64,000 bases of DNA from Agelaius tricolor (Eukaryota; Chordata; Aves; Passeriformes; Icteridae): assembly GCA_023055355.1 (NCBI GenBank), contig JALJCS010000037.1:1612001-1676000 (forward strand), in the 5' to 3' direction. This document shows, piece after piece, positions 46,272 to 58,265 of this stretch (positions are counted from its first letter, which is position 1; each line of letters begins with the position of its first letter). A model generated the notes under the pieces. The model was not told where the DNA came from. It saw nothing but the letters and a program-made list of their open reading frames with translations, and did no database searches. Made by a program: the position numbers and the translations under genes.

Positions 46272-49200
46272 CTGGGTGACCTATTTAGGAAATCCAGGGC
46301 TCTGCTTGGACTTGGTGCTGCACAGTGCTGGCAAGGTCAGCCCCATAATTCTCAGGTGGATGAGCTCAGGGTGATGTGGCCACAGGTGTGGGTGGGCTCT
46401 GCCCCAGGGACAGCCTCCCCAGCCCAAGGGGAGCAGGGTCTGTGCTGCTCATCCTTGCTTTGGATGCAGGAGCAGGACACCTGTGGCACCTTTCAATGGC
46501 ACAGATGTGCCAAGGAGCTCAGGGAGTTGTAGATCCGTGCCCACCCAGGGGATGGAATTAATGGGGCAGCCAGAACATACATAGCTCTGGGGTGGGTGAC
46601 CTCAATCAGGCTCAGTTATCCTGTGACAAAATCTTTTTTTGGTAGGATTCCCTCTGGCTTGGCCAAGATGCTGCTGGCAGGGAGATGCCCTTGGCACTGG
46701 GGATGGCACTGGGCACTGCCCCATCCTGCTCTTGCTCTCTGAGCTGGGCACTGGGAGCCTCGTGGGGGCAATAATCCCTCTGACTTCAACACGGACAGAC
46801 TTTGCTGCCAAACTCCTCCATTCTCCAGGGAGATCATTAGTGTGAAAATCAAACAGGATCAGGGCCCAAAGGGCTTGAGAAATGGTACAAAAAGCTCCCT
46901 GTCACATCTCCCAGCACAACTCAAAGGCTGTTTTTGTACAGTCTCTGGGCCACCTCGTGGTTTCATGTCAGTCCTTATCCACGTTGCTTTACTCATAACT
47001 TCCGTGCACAGCTCTGTCGAGTTATCTCCTGAAGTCCAGACAGATCAGGTATTTTCCTTTCCTTAAAAAAAGGAAAAAAAAAATTGTCTTATGGCAGAAA
47101 GATAAGGGGTGAATCTGATATACTTCGAAATCAAGAGGTAGACAGGGAAGGAGGGGACAGGGACCTTCTGTCACTCGTCCTGCCTGGGTGTGCCTGTGGA
47201 TGGGATTGATCCCTGTGGGAATGTGAAACCCCCCTGCTGGGTCCATGAGCTGCTCGAGCTGCCTTTGGCACATCCAAGACCTTCCAGAGCTTCCACCCTG
47301 ACCCCATCCCAAGGTCTCTGGTCCCCTCAGTGTCCCCTCCCAATGCAGATCCCCACTGAAATCCCCCAAACAGGAGGAGTGCCCACCTTTCCTAGTGACA
47401 AAATCAATACCAGTGGCTTCCATTAATATTCTGGGAATGGCAGAGAAGATTGACTGCCTCATTAGCAGGCATCGTGTGAAACTCTGACAATAATTAACAA
47501 CTCAACGGTCTTATTTGCTGGCCTATCACAGAAGTATTCAATCAAAAATGTAATTTGCTCGATGCTCCCATTTACCATAAAAAGAATATTCCTTCAAAGT
47601 TTTAAATAGACTAATTAAGAGGGAAGAAATACAGGGGGAAAAAATTATTAACAGTATAGTTTTAATGGGAAATTACTGGAGCGTATTAATAATGCAATAA
47701 CCATTTTTAACAGCTGTCTGTCAGTTTGTGGGCCGGGGTAATTAAATTAGTCACTAAAGGGTCACTCAAATTAGGTGCCAGAGAGCTGCACCAGGGCTAA
47801 CAAAGGGACATCAGGAGAAATGCTCTGGCACAAGGAGAAGGGGGAGATGCTGATGTTGAAGTCAGAGATGCCCAAGGCCCCTGCAGAGATGGGAATCCCT
47901 GGTCACAGAGGCAGCAGCACCTGCTTGGTTCAGGTGTGCCAGGAGAAGAGCAGAGCTTTGTGCTGCCAAAGGCTGGGAAATAATAATGAGGAAAAGTCTT
48001 CTGTGAGCATGAGCATGGCCCGGGGTGGCCTCTGTGACGTCTGCTTCAGCCTGATGCTGCTCAGGTTTTTAATCTCTTTCCCAGAGCCAGAAGGCAGCGA
48101 TGCAGGGGATTTTTGGCAATTTCTTTCAAGGCTTTTACATTCTGCGGGTTTCAGGCTTGCGTTCCCCCTTCCTCCACCCCTTTCTCCCCTCCTGAAATGA
48201 ATTGCAGTTAATTTTGGATGTTGTTGAGCCTGGAAACACATCTTTCTTGCCGCCAGCCCATTAAAAAAATATATTTACAGTTTCATAAAGCAAAGCCAGC
48301 TGCCAAGGTAACGTCCCGCTGGTTCCCTTGTGTTCCAGGAGCAGAGTAAGGATTTGGAGAGGTTGCATTTGGATTTGCCTCTGTGAGTACAAGGAAGATT
48401 TTAAGCCCAACAGAGAGGTTTTGACCTGAGAAAATCATTCTGCCCTGCCTGGGGAGGTCTTGTAGGGAAGCAGGGACCTGGGGTGCTTGGGTTCAGGGCC
48501 AGGGGATGCTGCTGCAATTCCCTTTTCCTCTCCCCTCCATCAATCAGGTTGTGAATGCCTCTGGGTCTGAGCAGGAGGGGATTACACCTTCCAGTGTGAT
48601 TTTTTTTTTTTAAGATTTCACCCATTTTCTCAATTTTATATTGAAGTAGGACCTTTTCCATAGTATGACTGTGTGGAAAAACAATTGGCCACAAAGCAGT
48701 AATCAAACCCTAGAGGAAAAGCTTCATCCATCAAGAGGTACCAAGCAAGGTGGTGGTTGGGGTGTTTGGAGGGCATAGAGGTCTCTGAAACCATGACCTA
48801 CATCAAGCAGAACAAGGACATAAATTTTCACATATTGGCTGTACATTTGGGCTTTTCTGGGCAACTTTCCTGCTCTTATTTTACATTTTATCACTCTCAG
48901 GACCTGCAGGTGACAGAGGGGAGGTCAAAGCCTGTGTGTTCCCCTGAGAAGTTTTGATTTTCATCAATCAACACAAGGGTTTTTTCCATAATTCTTTCTC
49001 ACATAATCTCCATTTGAAATTTAACTGTGGACATGCCCTGATCTCTCTGAAGTGCTTGGGACTTTCCCCTGCTTTTTTTCTATGATTAAGACATGTTTAA
49101 AGCTAGAAGTTGCTTTAAGTGAGTGATATGGGCAGCAAATGTGCTCCACGTGGCACATGGGAGTTCAATACTACCCAGTGGAAGCAGCTCTGGTTCAGAT

Positions 49201-50154
49201 GTTGCCTCCCCAGATCAAGAGGAGCATCCCAGGTGAAGGGAAATAGTAAAAACCACCAAAACCCACCCAAACATCCCAACAACAGAAAGAAGCCCAAACC
49301 TGTGCCCACCCTTCCTGCAGCCTGGGTGGGCACTGGGACAGAGGCAGGCCCTCCTCAGTCTCCACATGAGGGGAATTACAAGCTGTATAGATTATTTTAA
49401 TGGCCGTATTACTTCCAACTGTGCCTCCACCATCTGTTCTTCCCCAATTACAGATGCAGAAACCCAGCATGTTTCCCCATTCGGGCTGTAGAGGATGAAA
49501 TACAAGCCCTGTAAAAGGCTGTATATTCTCCCAACAATGCAGTTGGCACCTGTGAAGTTTTCCTGGTGCTTCTGCCAGGTCGGGATGCTCAGCCTGGTCC
49601 CTCTGCTCTGCATCCCAGCCCAATTCCCTGTCCATGGTGGCAGAGGGAGCTGTTAATAAAAGGAAGAGGCTGTTTTGCTACAAGATCTGTCTAAGCTGTG
49701 TGGGGCAGCTGAATTATTAACACTGACCAAGCATCTCAAGTGCTACAAAACTCGACAAGAACCTCTTACCTCCGGCACAGTGATAAACAGGATTGAGGCA
49801 CGGTGGGAGGGAGGGAATTAAGATAGGACATCAAAGACTGGATTCCATCAAGTAAATCATGCCATTGCTCCAGTAAAAGAGCCCCTAAATGTTTTATTAG
49901 GGATTTTCAACAACTACCAAAATTAAGATGGAAGGGATGAATTATTAAAACATAGATTAACTAAAGCAGCTGCTGAATTAAACATGAAAGGTGCATGTTG
50001 GGAGGAGCAGAGCCACTGTGTGCTGCAGGCACCTCAGTCCTTCAGCCAGGAGTGCTGGAAGGGTCTGCAGAGGGTGAGTGGCAGTGCTGGGGGCATGGAG
50101 AGCCACAAGCTGCTCTGCCAGGTCAGGACTGCAGTGCCAGGGCATGGAGAGATG

Positions 50155-50279
50155 GCTGCAGGGTCAGCAAAGCAGAATGCAGAGGCATCAAAGGAGGGGG
50201 TTCTACCTCAGAGACTGGCTGCAGGGTCAGCAAAGCAGAATGCCAGGTGCTGCAGAGGCATCTGAGGGGGTTCTACCGT
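50155..50279. repeat. 62-63 bp tandem duplication
   Basis: Two adjacent copies start GGCTGCAGGGTCAGCAAAGC and end GGGGGTTCTACC. They differ by a few substitutions and small indels. Confidence 0.88.
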
Positions 50280-50334
50280 GGGGGGATGCAGGTGAAGGTG
50301 TGCAAGGGGCAGCCAAGGAAATGATGCTGCTCCT

Positions 50335-50719
50335 TGTAGCCAGGATATTTTCTGAAAAAGCCTTTCTTTAGGATTTCTCCTCCTGAGAAGCTGAGAGGCC
50401 TCAGGAACAAAATGTGAACAATGGTTATCTGCTGCTGTGGAATGCAACAGGTGCATCTGGGATTGGGCTCATGTGGTTGTTTCTAATTAATGGCCAATCA
50501 CAGCCCAGCTGGCTCAGACAGAGAGCCCAAGTCACAAGCCTTTGTTATCATTCTTTCTTTTTCTATTCTTAGCCAGCCTTCTGATGAAATCCTTTCTTTT
50601 ATTCTTTTAGTATAGTTAAATATAATATATATCATAAAATAATAAATCAAGCCTTCTGAAACATGGAGTCAGATCCTCATCTCTTCCCTCATCCTGGGAC
50701 CCCTTTGAACACGGTCACA
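50335..50719 (+). mobile_element. Solo LTR (group A), sense orientation
   Basis: It starts TGTAGCC and ends CGGTCACA, with flanks GCTCCT and GGTCCT (5 of 6). It is the reverse-orientation relative of 1088-1472, with a GGCCAATCACAGCCC box and AATAAA at 50641-50646. A tandem 62-bp duplication ends about 55 bp before it. Confidence 0.88.
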
Positions 50720-52717
50720 GGTCCTCTGTTAAATAATGCAGGGAACGTAGGTGGAAAAAGGAAATTTGCCTAAAGTACTTGAACCAGGATCTGAACTTCC
50801 TTTTCCTGTGTGTTAATCTGGTTTTACCAACTCAAAACTACCTGTGGCTGGTCAGGGACTGAGAAAATGGGATGGGACAGGGACTGGGGATTGGCTCAGG
50901 GGTTGTGGTGGGCACTGGGCAGCTGCTCCTCCAGGTTTGATGCTTATGGCACTGGATAAAGGCAAACGAGGGTTTGTAGGGGCCAGAGAGCCCCAGGGTG
51001 AGGGGATGAGTAAGGAGGGCTCCTGTGGCCTCAGTGCCCCTGGGACAGGGCATGATTTGGGTGCTGCCAACATCTGGGAACAGCTGGAACAAGGGGTCTG
51101 TCCATGCCCCTGCATAATTAGGCCACATTGCTCTACCCCTGGTTAGCTCCTTGTGCTACACCTCTCCCACCTGTTAAAAATAGAGGCAGTGTCTTAAACT
51201 CTTCCTAAAGCAATGTGATCCCAGTTTGGTGTTTCTGTGCCCTCCCAGTACAACCTGCTCTGACATTCGCCATGCCAGGATGTGGCAGCCTGTGCAGGTA
51301 AAGAGGGAGAGAAGAGGAGGTGAAGAGATGCTGTGTCACAGGACATAACACAAGCACACACACCGCTGCTGTCAAGGTGAAAAAAGGGAAGTTTATTTTC
51401 TGACTCCAACATTTATAGATTTCCAAAAGTGACAGTGGATTGGAGGGTGACAGTGCCACCTCTCCAATGACACTGGACAAACCAACAGCCCATCAAATTT
51501 CTCCTCCTCCATAAAGGAATGCAAAACAATGAGTTATTTACAGAAAGTGTGTGAGAAAGTTTGCTACAAGAATGTAAACATCAGAAGGCTTAGAAAATCT
51601 TAAAAAATCCAGGCAACAATGCTGCTGTCTGGGGTTTGTTTTATTCCAGCCCCCAGGATGGTGGGAGCATCATCTCCAAGTGTGAGGCACAAAACATGGT
51701 GGAAATTTGTTCCCTCTCTCTTTCTTCTTCCCCAAGATGTTCAAAGCTCTTACTTGGAAGTCTACAGTCAAACCTCTGAATGCCAGCAGCAGTGGAGCTG
51801 CTGGGAGCAATTCACAGTGTCTGCAGCAGCACTGCTTTAAGGGCACTGATGGAACGAGTGGAGGCTTCATTCATAATAATAATAAACCGCTATTTTGCGG
51901 TTTTACGCCGCTTTTAATCTTCGCAACTCAAAGGAACATTAATTAACTGTGTGGCACAGTGGGAGGCAGGTAGCTGCTGTTGTCCCTGTTTTACAGATGA
52001 GGAGGCTGGAGCACTGGCACATCCTGCAGCCTGCCCACTGTCAGACAGCGTTTCACCCTCTGGGCCTGCAGAGGATCCCAAAATGCCAGCTCCTGCTCGC
52101 AGCTTTATTCTGGGAATGCTCTCCTGTGGCAGGGCAGGCCCTCAGGAGCTCTGATGTCATTGGCATTTCTTTACACCCAGTTTGGTTTTGGATAGATGGA
52201 GGTGAATATTGCTGAAGTCAAATGAGAATCTTCTAATATGAATTAGTCCAAATGCCAAAAGCAAGTTCCTTGCCTTGGGGCCAGTGACCAGGCAGTGCTC
52301 CAGCTCTGCAGTGCTCCTTCCATTGGGAGGAAAACTTGCAGAAACATGTAAAGCTCAGTCTTTGCTATGATCCCCACTTTTCACTAATATGTCTGGAGAA
52401 GCCTGTTTGGATGAAATTGCAAAAATAGAACCACTGACTGTTTTCCTGCTCAGAAATCCCCAGGTTTGCCTCCCCAGTGAGCTCTGCCTCCAAAAACCTC
52501 CAGCTTGACTTGTTTTCCAAGAGTCACATTTGCAGAGGTTTGCTTCTGCTGCTGGTTATTGGCTGAAAAATCAATGTTTTGGCCCTTGTGTGTGTAGTCC
52601 AAGGGGAGTCTTGGCTCATATTTTGGGTGAGGCTCTGGGTGATCCTCACTTCTCCTCACAGGGCACTGGACTGGCATCGTTCTCTTGCTGCTGTGGTGTG
52701 AAGTGAGTCAGGCTGAG

Positions 52718-53337
52718 TGTCAGGACCCAGAACATCCCTCTGGCTGTCCTGAGCAGCCAAGACCCCTGCCTGGGGGCTCAGAGACCCTGGCACGGAGCCC
52801 AGAACACCTGTGGGTTTGATTCTGACCCATGGAGCAAATCACCAACCTTAGATGAAGATCAGCAAGCCACAACAGTTTAGGTAGAATAATAGTGAAGTTA
52901 TCACGGGATGGAAAAGTAGATTTTGGGGTTTTTGGTATGGGGGTTCAGGAGGCAAGATGGAGGGAACTGGGTGTGTCCAGCCTTTCTCCTTCTTCTTCTT
53001 GGCCTCCATCTTCTGCTGTGATGGTGGCACTTGGGGATTGGTTTAGAGTAGAAGCTCAGTGTCTAACACAGGTGATAGGTATTGGAAAGGAATTGTAAAC
53101 ATTGTACAGGTAGTTTTTAGGATAAAGACATAACCCTGCCCTGGGGGCAGGCAGAGTGCCTGGAACTGTCCTGCTGGATGGACCTGGGCAGGGCAGGAGA
53201 AAAATTTTATAGATAAGGAACAATAAACAACCTTGAGAGTGAGAAATGAAGAGCCCTGACTCCTTCAAGCACTGGGCTGGGAAAAGAGACTTTCCAGCTT
53301 TTCTCGGGGTCACTGTGAGCAGCGAGAGATCCTGATA
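52718..53337 (+). mobile_element. Solo LTR (group E)
   Basis: This 620-bp element begins TGTCAGGACCCAG and ends ATCCTGATA. Exact GCTGAG duplications lie at 52712-52717 and 53338-53343. It contains TTCTTCTTCTTGGCCTCC, a GGATTGG box, and AATAAA at 53222-53227. Related inverted copies are at 57525 and 61637. Confidence 0.9.
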
Positions 53338-53580
53338 GCTGAGGGATGAGCAGTGGGGTTCATCCTGCCATGGGTTCATCCCCATCCCCACTGGGGAGGG
53401 GATCAGCCCTCCCTTGCTCCCTGCCCACTCTGAGAGCCCTCCTGATGCTCACACTCCCCTCTCTACCTGCAGGCTGCCCTGGACCCTGAGGGATGCTCCT
53501 GCATCTTCATCCATTGCTCTCTGGTGGTTTGCAGGGTTTGGGGTGGGACCATGGAAGGCCATGTGTCTGTGTGGCTGTTT

Positions 53581-53754
53581 CTAATTCTTCTAAAGGAAGC
53601 AAATTACATTTTGGGCATCCTCCTCAGCCCCTCGAGGCAGACCTTGGATTAGCATGGAGGCTTTTCCATTTAGTCTTCTTAATTATGACAGACACTGAAA
53701 TAAAGGGGATGAGGGAAGTATGATGTGCAGGAGAAGGAGGGTGGTCCTGCAGTG
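53581..53754 (+). repeat. 174-bp duplicated block, copy 1
   Basis: It is similar along its length to 55814-55988. Shared landmarks are AAAGGAAGCAAAT, ATTTTGGGCATCCTCCTCAG, CTTGGATTAGCATGGAGGCT and GGAGGGTGGTCCTGCAGTG. It has no transposon ends that I recognise. Confidence 0.88.
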
Positions 53755-55813
53755 TGCAAACATGCTCTTGTCTTTCTTTTTTACCCTTTTTTTTAAATCT
53801 GCTGTCATCAATCTCCTGTTGCTAAATGTGCAGCTGGAGAGAGGGTTCCTAGGCAAAGTTCCTGCTGATGGATTCTGACAGATCTAATCAGGCAGGGATG
53901 GTGACAACCACGTCCTACACCGCTGTGAATTGTGGTTCAAACCTAATATCCTTCACCATGACACGCTGTGGCAACTGAAAGGAGCCTGATGGCTGGGATC
54001 TGGCTGGCCTGAGGGGAGGAATGTTCCCATCACATGCACACCTGCCTGTAGCTCTCATCATTGCCTGTGGGACTGGCTCCCTGATGCATTCCTTGCAGCC
54101 TCTGCCATCCTGCAGCTCTGCTGCAGGCCTTTAATGTCTCTCCCCAATCGTGTTTTACCTGTCTGATGCTGTGGGTGATCTCAAGGCCTTACTGCTCCTT
54201 CTCCCTAGCATCTGTTACAAGCAGGGACTGATTTGATGGTGCTCAGGAGTAGCTTAGAGCACCTCTAGGTCTGTATCTAAGCCAATCCCCGAGGCTGCCT
54301 TCTCTAACCATTGGAGATCTGCTCTGTGGGACATGGATCAGCTCCTTTTCACTGCCTTAGGGTAGGGGGATCACCTACAAATGAGCCAATTTCTCCCTGT
54401 GAGTTTGGAGGAGCCCAAAGCAACCAGTCCTGTGTATCTGTGGGTGAGCTGAATGCCATGCTTGGCCTCTCAGGTCTGGGGCAGGGTTGGTCTGGCCCCT
54501 CCAGGAGCAGCAGCAGTCAGGTCTCAGCCCTGCACAGGCTGTGCACCCGCTCTGGACAAAGCCCCTGGCACCAGCAGATGCTCAGTTGCAGGAATGCAAT
54601 CCCCTCTCATCTCATTTCAGGATTTGGGTCTGGGATCATTGGTTTTCAACACACCAGACCCAGTCCCATGGCACAGTTCCAAGCCTTGGCAGAGCCAGCA
54701 CAATTCCTGCCTGGCAGTGCTGAGCTCCCAGGTGCACCACCCTTGCATGGGATACAACCATGCCCTGCCTCAGCCTCCCTGCCTTTAACCCTCTCTCCTC
54801 CTCAGGCAAATGATGATGTTCCCTGTTCCACATCCAGCTCCCCACTCTATTTATCTTGTTTATTGACCCAAGCAGAAAGTCAATGTTTTCTTCATCTGCC
54901 ATTTGCTTCAATGGCAGCCAATTTGGTTCATCCAAAAAAAAAATAAAACCCTGGATGCAACAGAGTTTAGCATCAGATTTAGCATCAAATTCTACTCCTT
55001 TTTCTTTTCTTTTTTTTTTTTCCCTCCTTTTTTTAGACGCTGATTATTCCTTTTTTTCCTGAACACACCTGGCCCTGGACACAGCAAAGCTTGGCAGCCT
55101 TTGCTGTACGACATGGCTGCAGGCAAGGCTAAAAATGTGCAGCAATTACCCCAGGAGCTGCAGAGCCAGGAGGGAGCCTGTGGGGCAGCTCATTACAGGC
55201 AGGGGATGCTGCAGCCAGGGCTGCCCGTGCCCTCCTGTGGGAGCTGTTTGCTTGGGAAACCTCAGCCTCTGGGGCTTTCATGTGCATTTGGAGCTCTGTC
55301 TCTTCCTCAGAAGCCCAAAGTTGGTGCTTTGCAGCCATTGCCTGGATCAGAGCTGCCCAGGCTGTGGGATCCTGGTTTGTGCTGGGGTGGGATGTGATTC
55401 ATGGCACTGCACATCAGGAAAGGCTCGCTGAAGAGAATTGAAGGGGTGATTGGTTTTGGGGAAAGGTCTGAGGTAATTTGGGGAGGATGGGCAGAGAAAA
55501 TTTTGTGATAAAACCTTGAGGTCATTTTTAATGGCTGGAAGGAACTTTTTTGGGGGGTAAAATCTAAGGTAATCTGCAAGGGACTGAAGGAATATTTTGG
55601 AAAGCAAATCTGAGGTGATCTGTAAGGCCACAATGAACACTGAGGGGGAGGTGTCTCCCCAGCTGATGCTGAGGGGATGTGAGGGTCACTGAGGGAATAT
55701 GAGTATCTCTGAGGGGACATTTGTCCCTGGGCCAGTGGCAGGTGTCCCATGTATCACTGAGGGAATTACAGGTCACTGAAGGAATGGCCAATTCCCCAAG
55801 AATTGAAGCCCTT

Positions 55814-55988
55814 CTAATGTCTTTTAAAGGAAGCAAATGACATTTTGGGCATCCTCCTCAGCCTGTTGATGCAGACCTTGGATTAGCATGGAGGCTTTTC
55901 TATTTAGTCTTCTTAATTAAGACAGACACTGCAATAGAGGTGGTGAGGGCAGTATGGTGCTCAGGAGAAGGAGGGTGGTCCTGCAGTG
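55814..55988 (+). repeat. 175-bp duplicated block, copy 2
   Basis: Direct repeat of 53581-53754, 2.2 kb downstream, by eye about 85-90% identical. The differences are scattered substitutions. Confidence 0.88.
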
Positions 55989-56120
55989 AGTGCAGGGCTA
56001 AGCAAGGCTCTGCCCCAAGAGTTTGCAAGGTTGATCAGTGTGTGGCTGCTCTGAGGTCTGCCCAGGCAGTGCCCACAGCCAGAGTGGCACAGCTTTGCAG
56101 GGCAGGCAGAAGAGGAACCC

Positions 56121-56492
56121 TGTGGTGGTGTTTGCAGGGGTCTTAGAGTGAGGGAAGAGATGAGGATCCGACTCCATGTTTCAGAAGGCTTCATTTATTA
56201 TTTTATGATATTTAACTATACTAAAAGAATAGAAGGAAGGATTTCATCAGAAGGCTGGCTAAGAATAGAAAAAGAAAGAATAATAACAAAGGTTTGTGAC
56301 TCAGAGAGTCTGAGCCAGCTGGGCTGTGATTGGCCATTGAGTAGAAACAACCACATGAGACCAATCCCAGATGCACCTGTTGCATTCCACAGCAGCAGAT
56401 AACCATTGGTTACATTTTGTTCCTGAGGCCTCTCAGCTTCTCAGGAGGAAAAATCCTAAGGAAAGGATTTTTCATGAAACGTGTCTGTGGCA
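56121..56492 (-). mobile_element. Solo LTR (group A)
   Basis: This 372-bp antisense element has exact GAACCC duplications (56115-56120, 56493-56498). It has the same CCAAT, TATA and AATAAA layout as 1088-1472. This copy fixes the ends of the group most clearly. Confidence 0.92.
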
Positions 56493-57524
56493 GAACCCTC
56501 CTGGCAGTGTGGGTGCAGTTTTAGGTATTAACCAAAGTGATTTTATGAGATGTGCCCACTGCACAGGGTGGTCCAGCCCTTCCCCTGCCACCAATGCCCA
56601 TCACCTGCCCTGAGCCAGCTGTGGTGTCTGTCTGATCCTGGCTGAGCTTGCTCAGGGATCCAAACCAGCACAATTCCAGTTTTTCTCCAGGGTAGGAAAT
56701 TCTTTGCAGTGAGGTGCCAGCATCTCCAGGGAGGGTGGGATGGGTGCCTACCAAAGGCAGCAGCAGGTCAGGTTGCTCCTCACCCCTGGAGGCCAAACCC
56801 GTGGATGTGGTGTCCTCAGAAGGGCTCAGTGACCAGTGGCTTCCAGAACAGAGTGCTGAACTTGTCACAAACCCATGGAGCTGCTCCTGGAAGCACCTTG
56901 GGAAACACAGTCTGCTTCAGGTGCCTAGATAAGAGCCAAGCCCTTCTGAAAAACCTGCCGAGACAGATGGAAAACCCAATGCAAATCTCTCCCCAGGTAT
57001 AAAATTAATTGGATTCTAACTTCAAAGAGTACTTCTGGAAATGAGCTGTAAATAAGCTGGTTGTGCCTCAGTTCCTCTGTCTGTGGACATTCATCTGGCT
57101 TTTCTTTGAGCCAGTGAGTGCTGCTGAAGGAAGGTGCTATATATAGCAGCAAAGCTATGCATATATGGATGCATATGCATAAATGTATCCCTAGTAACTG
57201 ACCCAGGTGTGTGATGTGTTCTGTAATACAGCTGACAGGTTTGTTTCCCAAAAAAACCCTTCATTTTTGCTTCCTGTGGGCTCTCACCCCTCTCATTTTG
57301 CAGCTGTGTGAAGTTCTCTGACGTGGGCTGCTTGCTCACCCTCTGCCATGGCTGGAAGCTACAAAAGTTGGGATCTGGTGACCCCTGGGATGCAGAGGCG
57401 TTGGTGAAGGTCACCCAGGTGTGGGGATCTCAGCAGGGTTCAGCTGGATGGAGCTTTATGGCCGAGCTTGGTGTTGCTCTGCTGAGCTGTGGTGCTCAGA
57501 GCTGGCTCCTGCAGAGCTGCCCTG

Positions 57525-58265
57525 TCTCAGGCTTTTGGTTGTTAATTGCTGCCCCGAGATGTGCAGGATGTCTCTGCTTTGGCCCACGTGGCTGAAGAAC
57601 GAGCCTGGACTCTTCACTTTTCTGTCTTGAGGTTGTTTATTTATTCTTATCTATAAAATTTTCTTCCTGCCCAGCCGAGATCTGCTCAGCGGGGCAGCCA
57701 CAGGCACTCTGACCACCCCAGAGGTGGTGTTGTCCTTTTATACTACAAACTACATAGAACATATTGACACTTAATTCCCAATACCTATCACCCATGTTAG
57801 ACAGTGCACTTCTATTCTAAATATAGCATATTTACACTTAATTCCCAATACCTATCACCTGTGTTAGACAGTGCACCTCTACTCTAAACCAATCCCCAAG
57901 TGCCAACATCACAGCAGAAAACGGAGAAGAAGAAGAAGAAGAAGAAAGGCTGGACACGCCCAAGTTCCTCCATCTTGTCCCCAAAACCCCCATTCCAAAA
58001 ATCCTAAAATCTACATTTTCACCCTGTGATCATTTTATTATTATACTATTCAAACATCTGTGACTTTCATGTCCTCATACAAAGCTGGCAGCTTGCTCCA
58101 GGGGTCACAATCCAATCCCCAGATGCTCTGGGCTGTGTGCCAGGGTCCCTGAGCCACCTGGTGGGGTCCTGGCAACTCTGGGCACCCAGAGGGATGCACT
58201 GAGCTCTGACACCCAGAGGGATGCACTGAGCTCTGACACCCAGAGGGATGCACTGAGTGCTGCCA
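57525..58265 (-). mobile_element. Solo LTR (group E) with internal duplications
   Basis: Flanks GCCCTG and GTCCTG match at 5 of 6. The element is 741 bp, longer than its relatives (620-622 bp). It has an internal duplication of about 70 bp (ACACTTAATTCCCAATACC block at about 57768 and 57834), an expanded GAA tract near 57931-57950, and three 27-bp tandem copies of its outer end (58183-58263). Confidence 0.82.
58183..58263. repeat. 27-bp tandem triplication at an LTR edge
   Basis: Three copies of CACCCAGAGGGATGCACTGA plus GCTCTGA lie at the outer end of the LTR at 57525-58265. The third copy reads GTGCTGC at its end. Confidence 0.9.
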
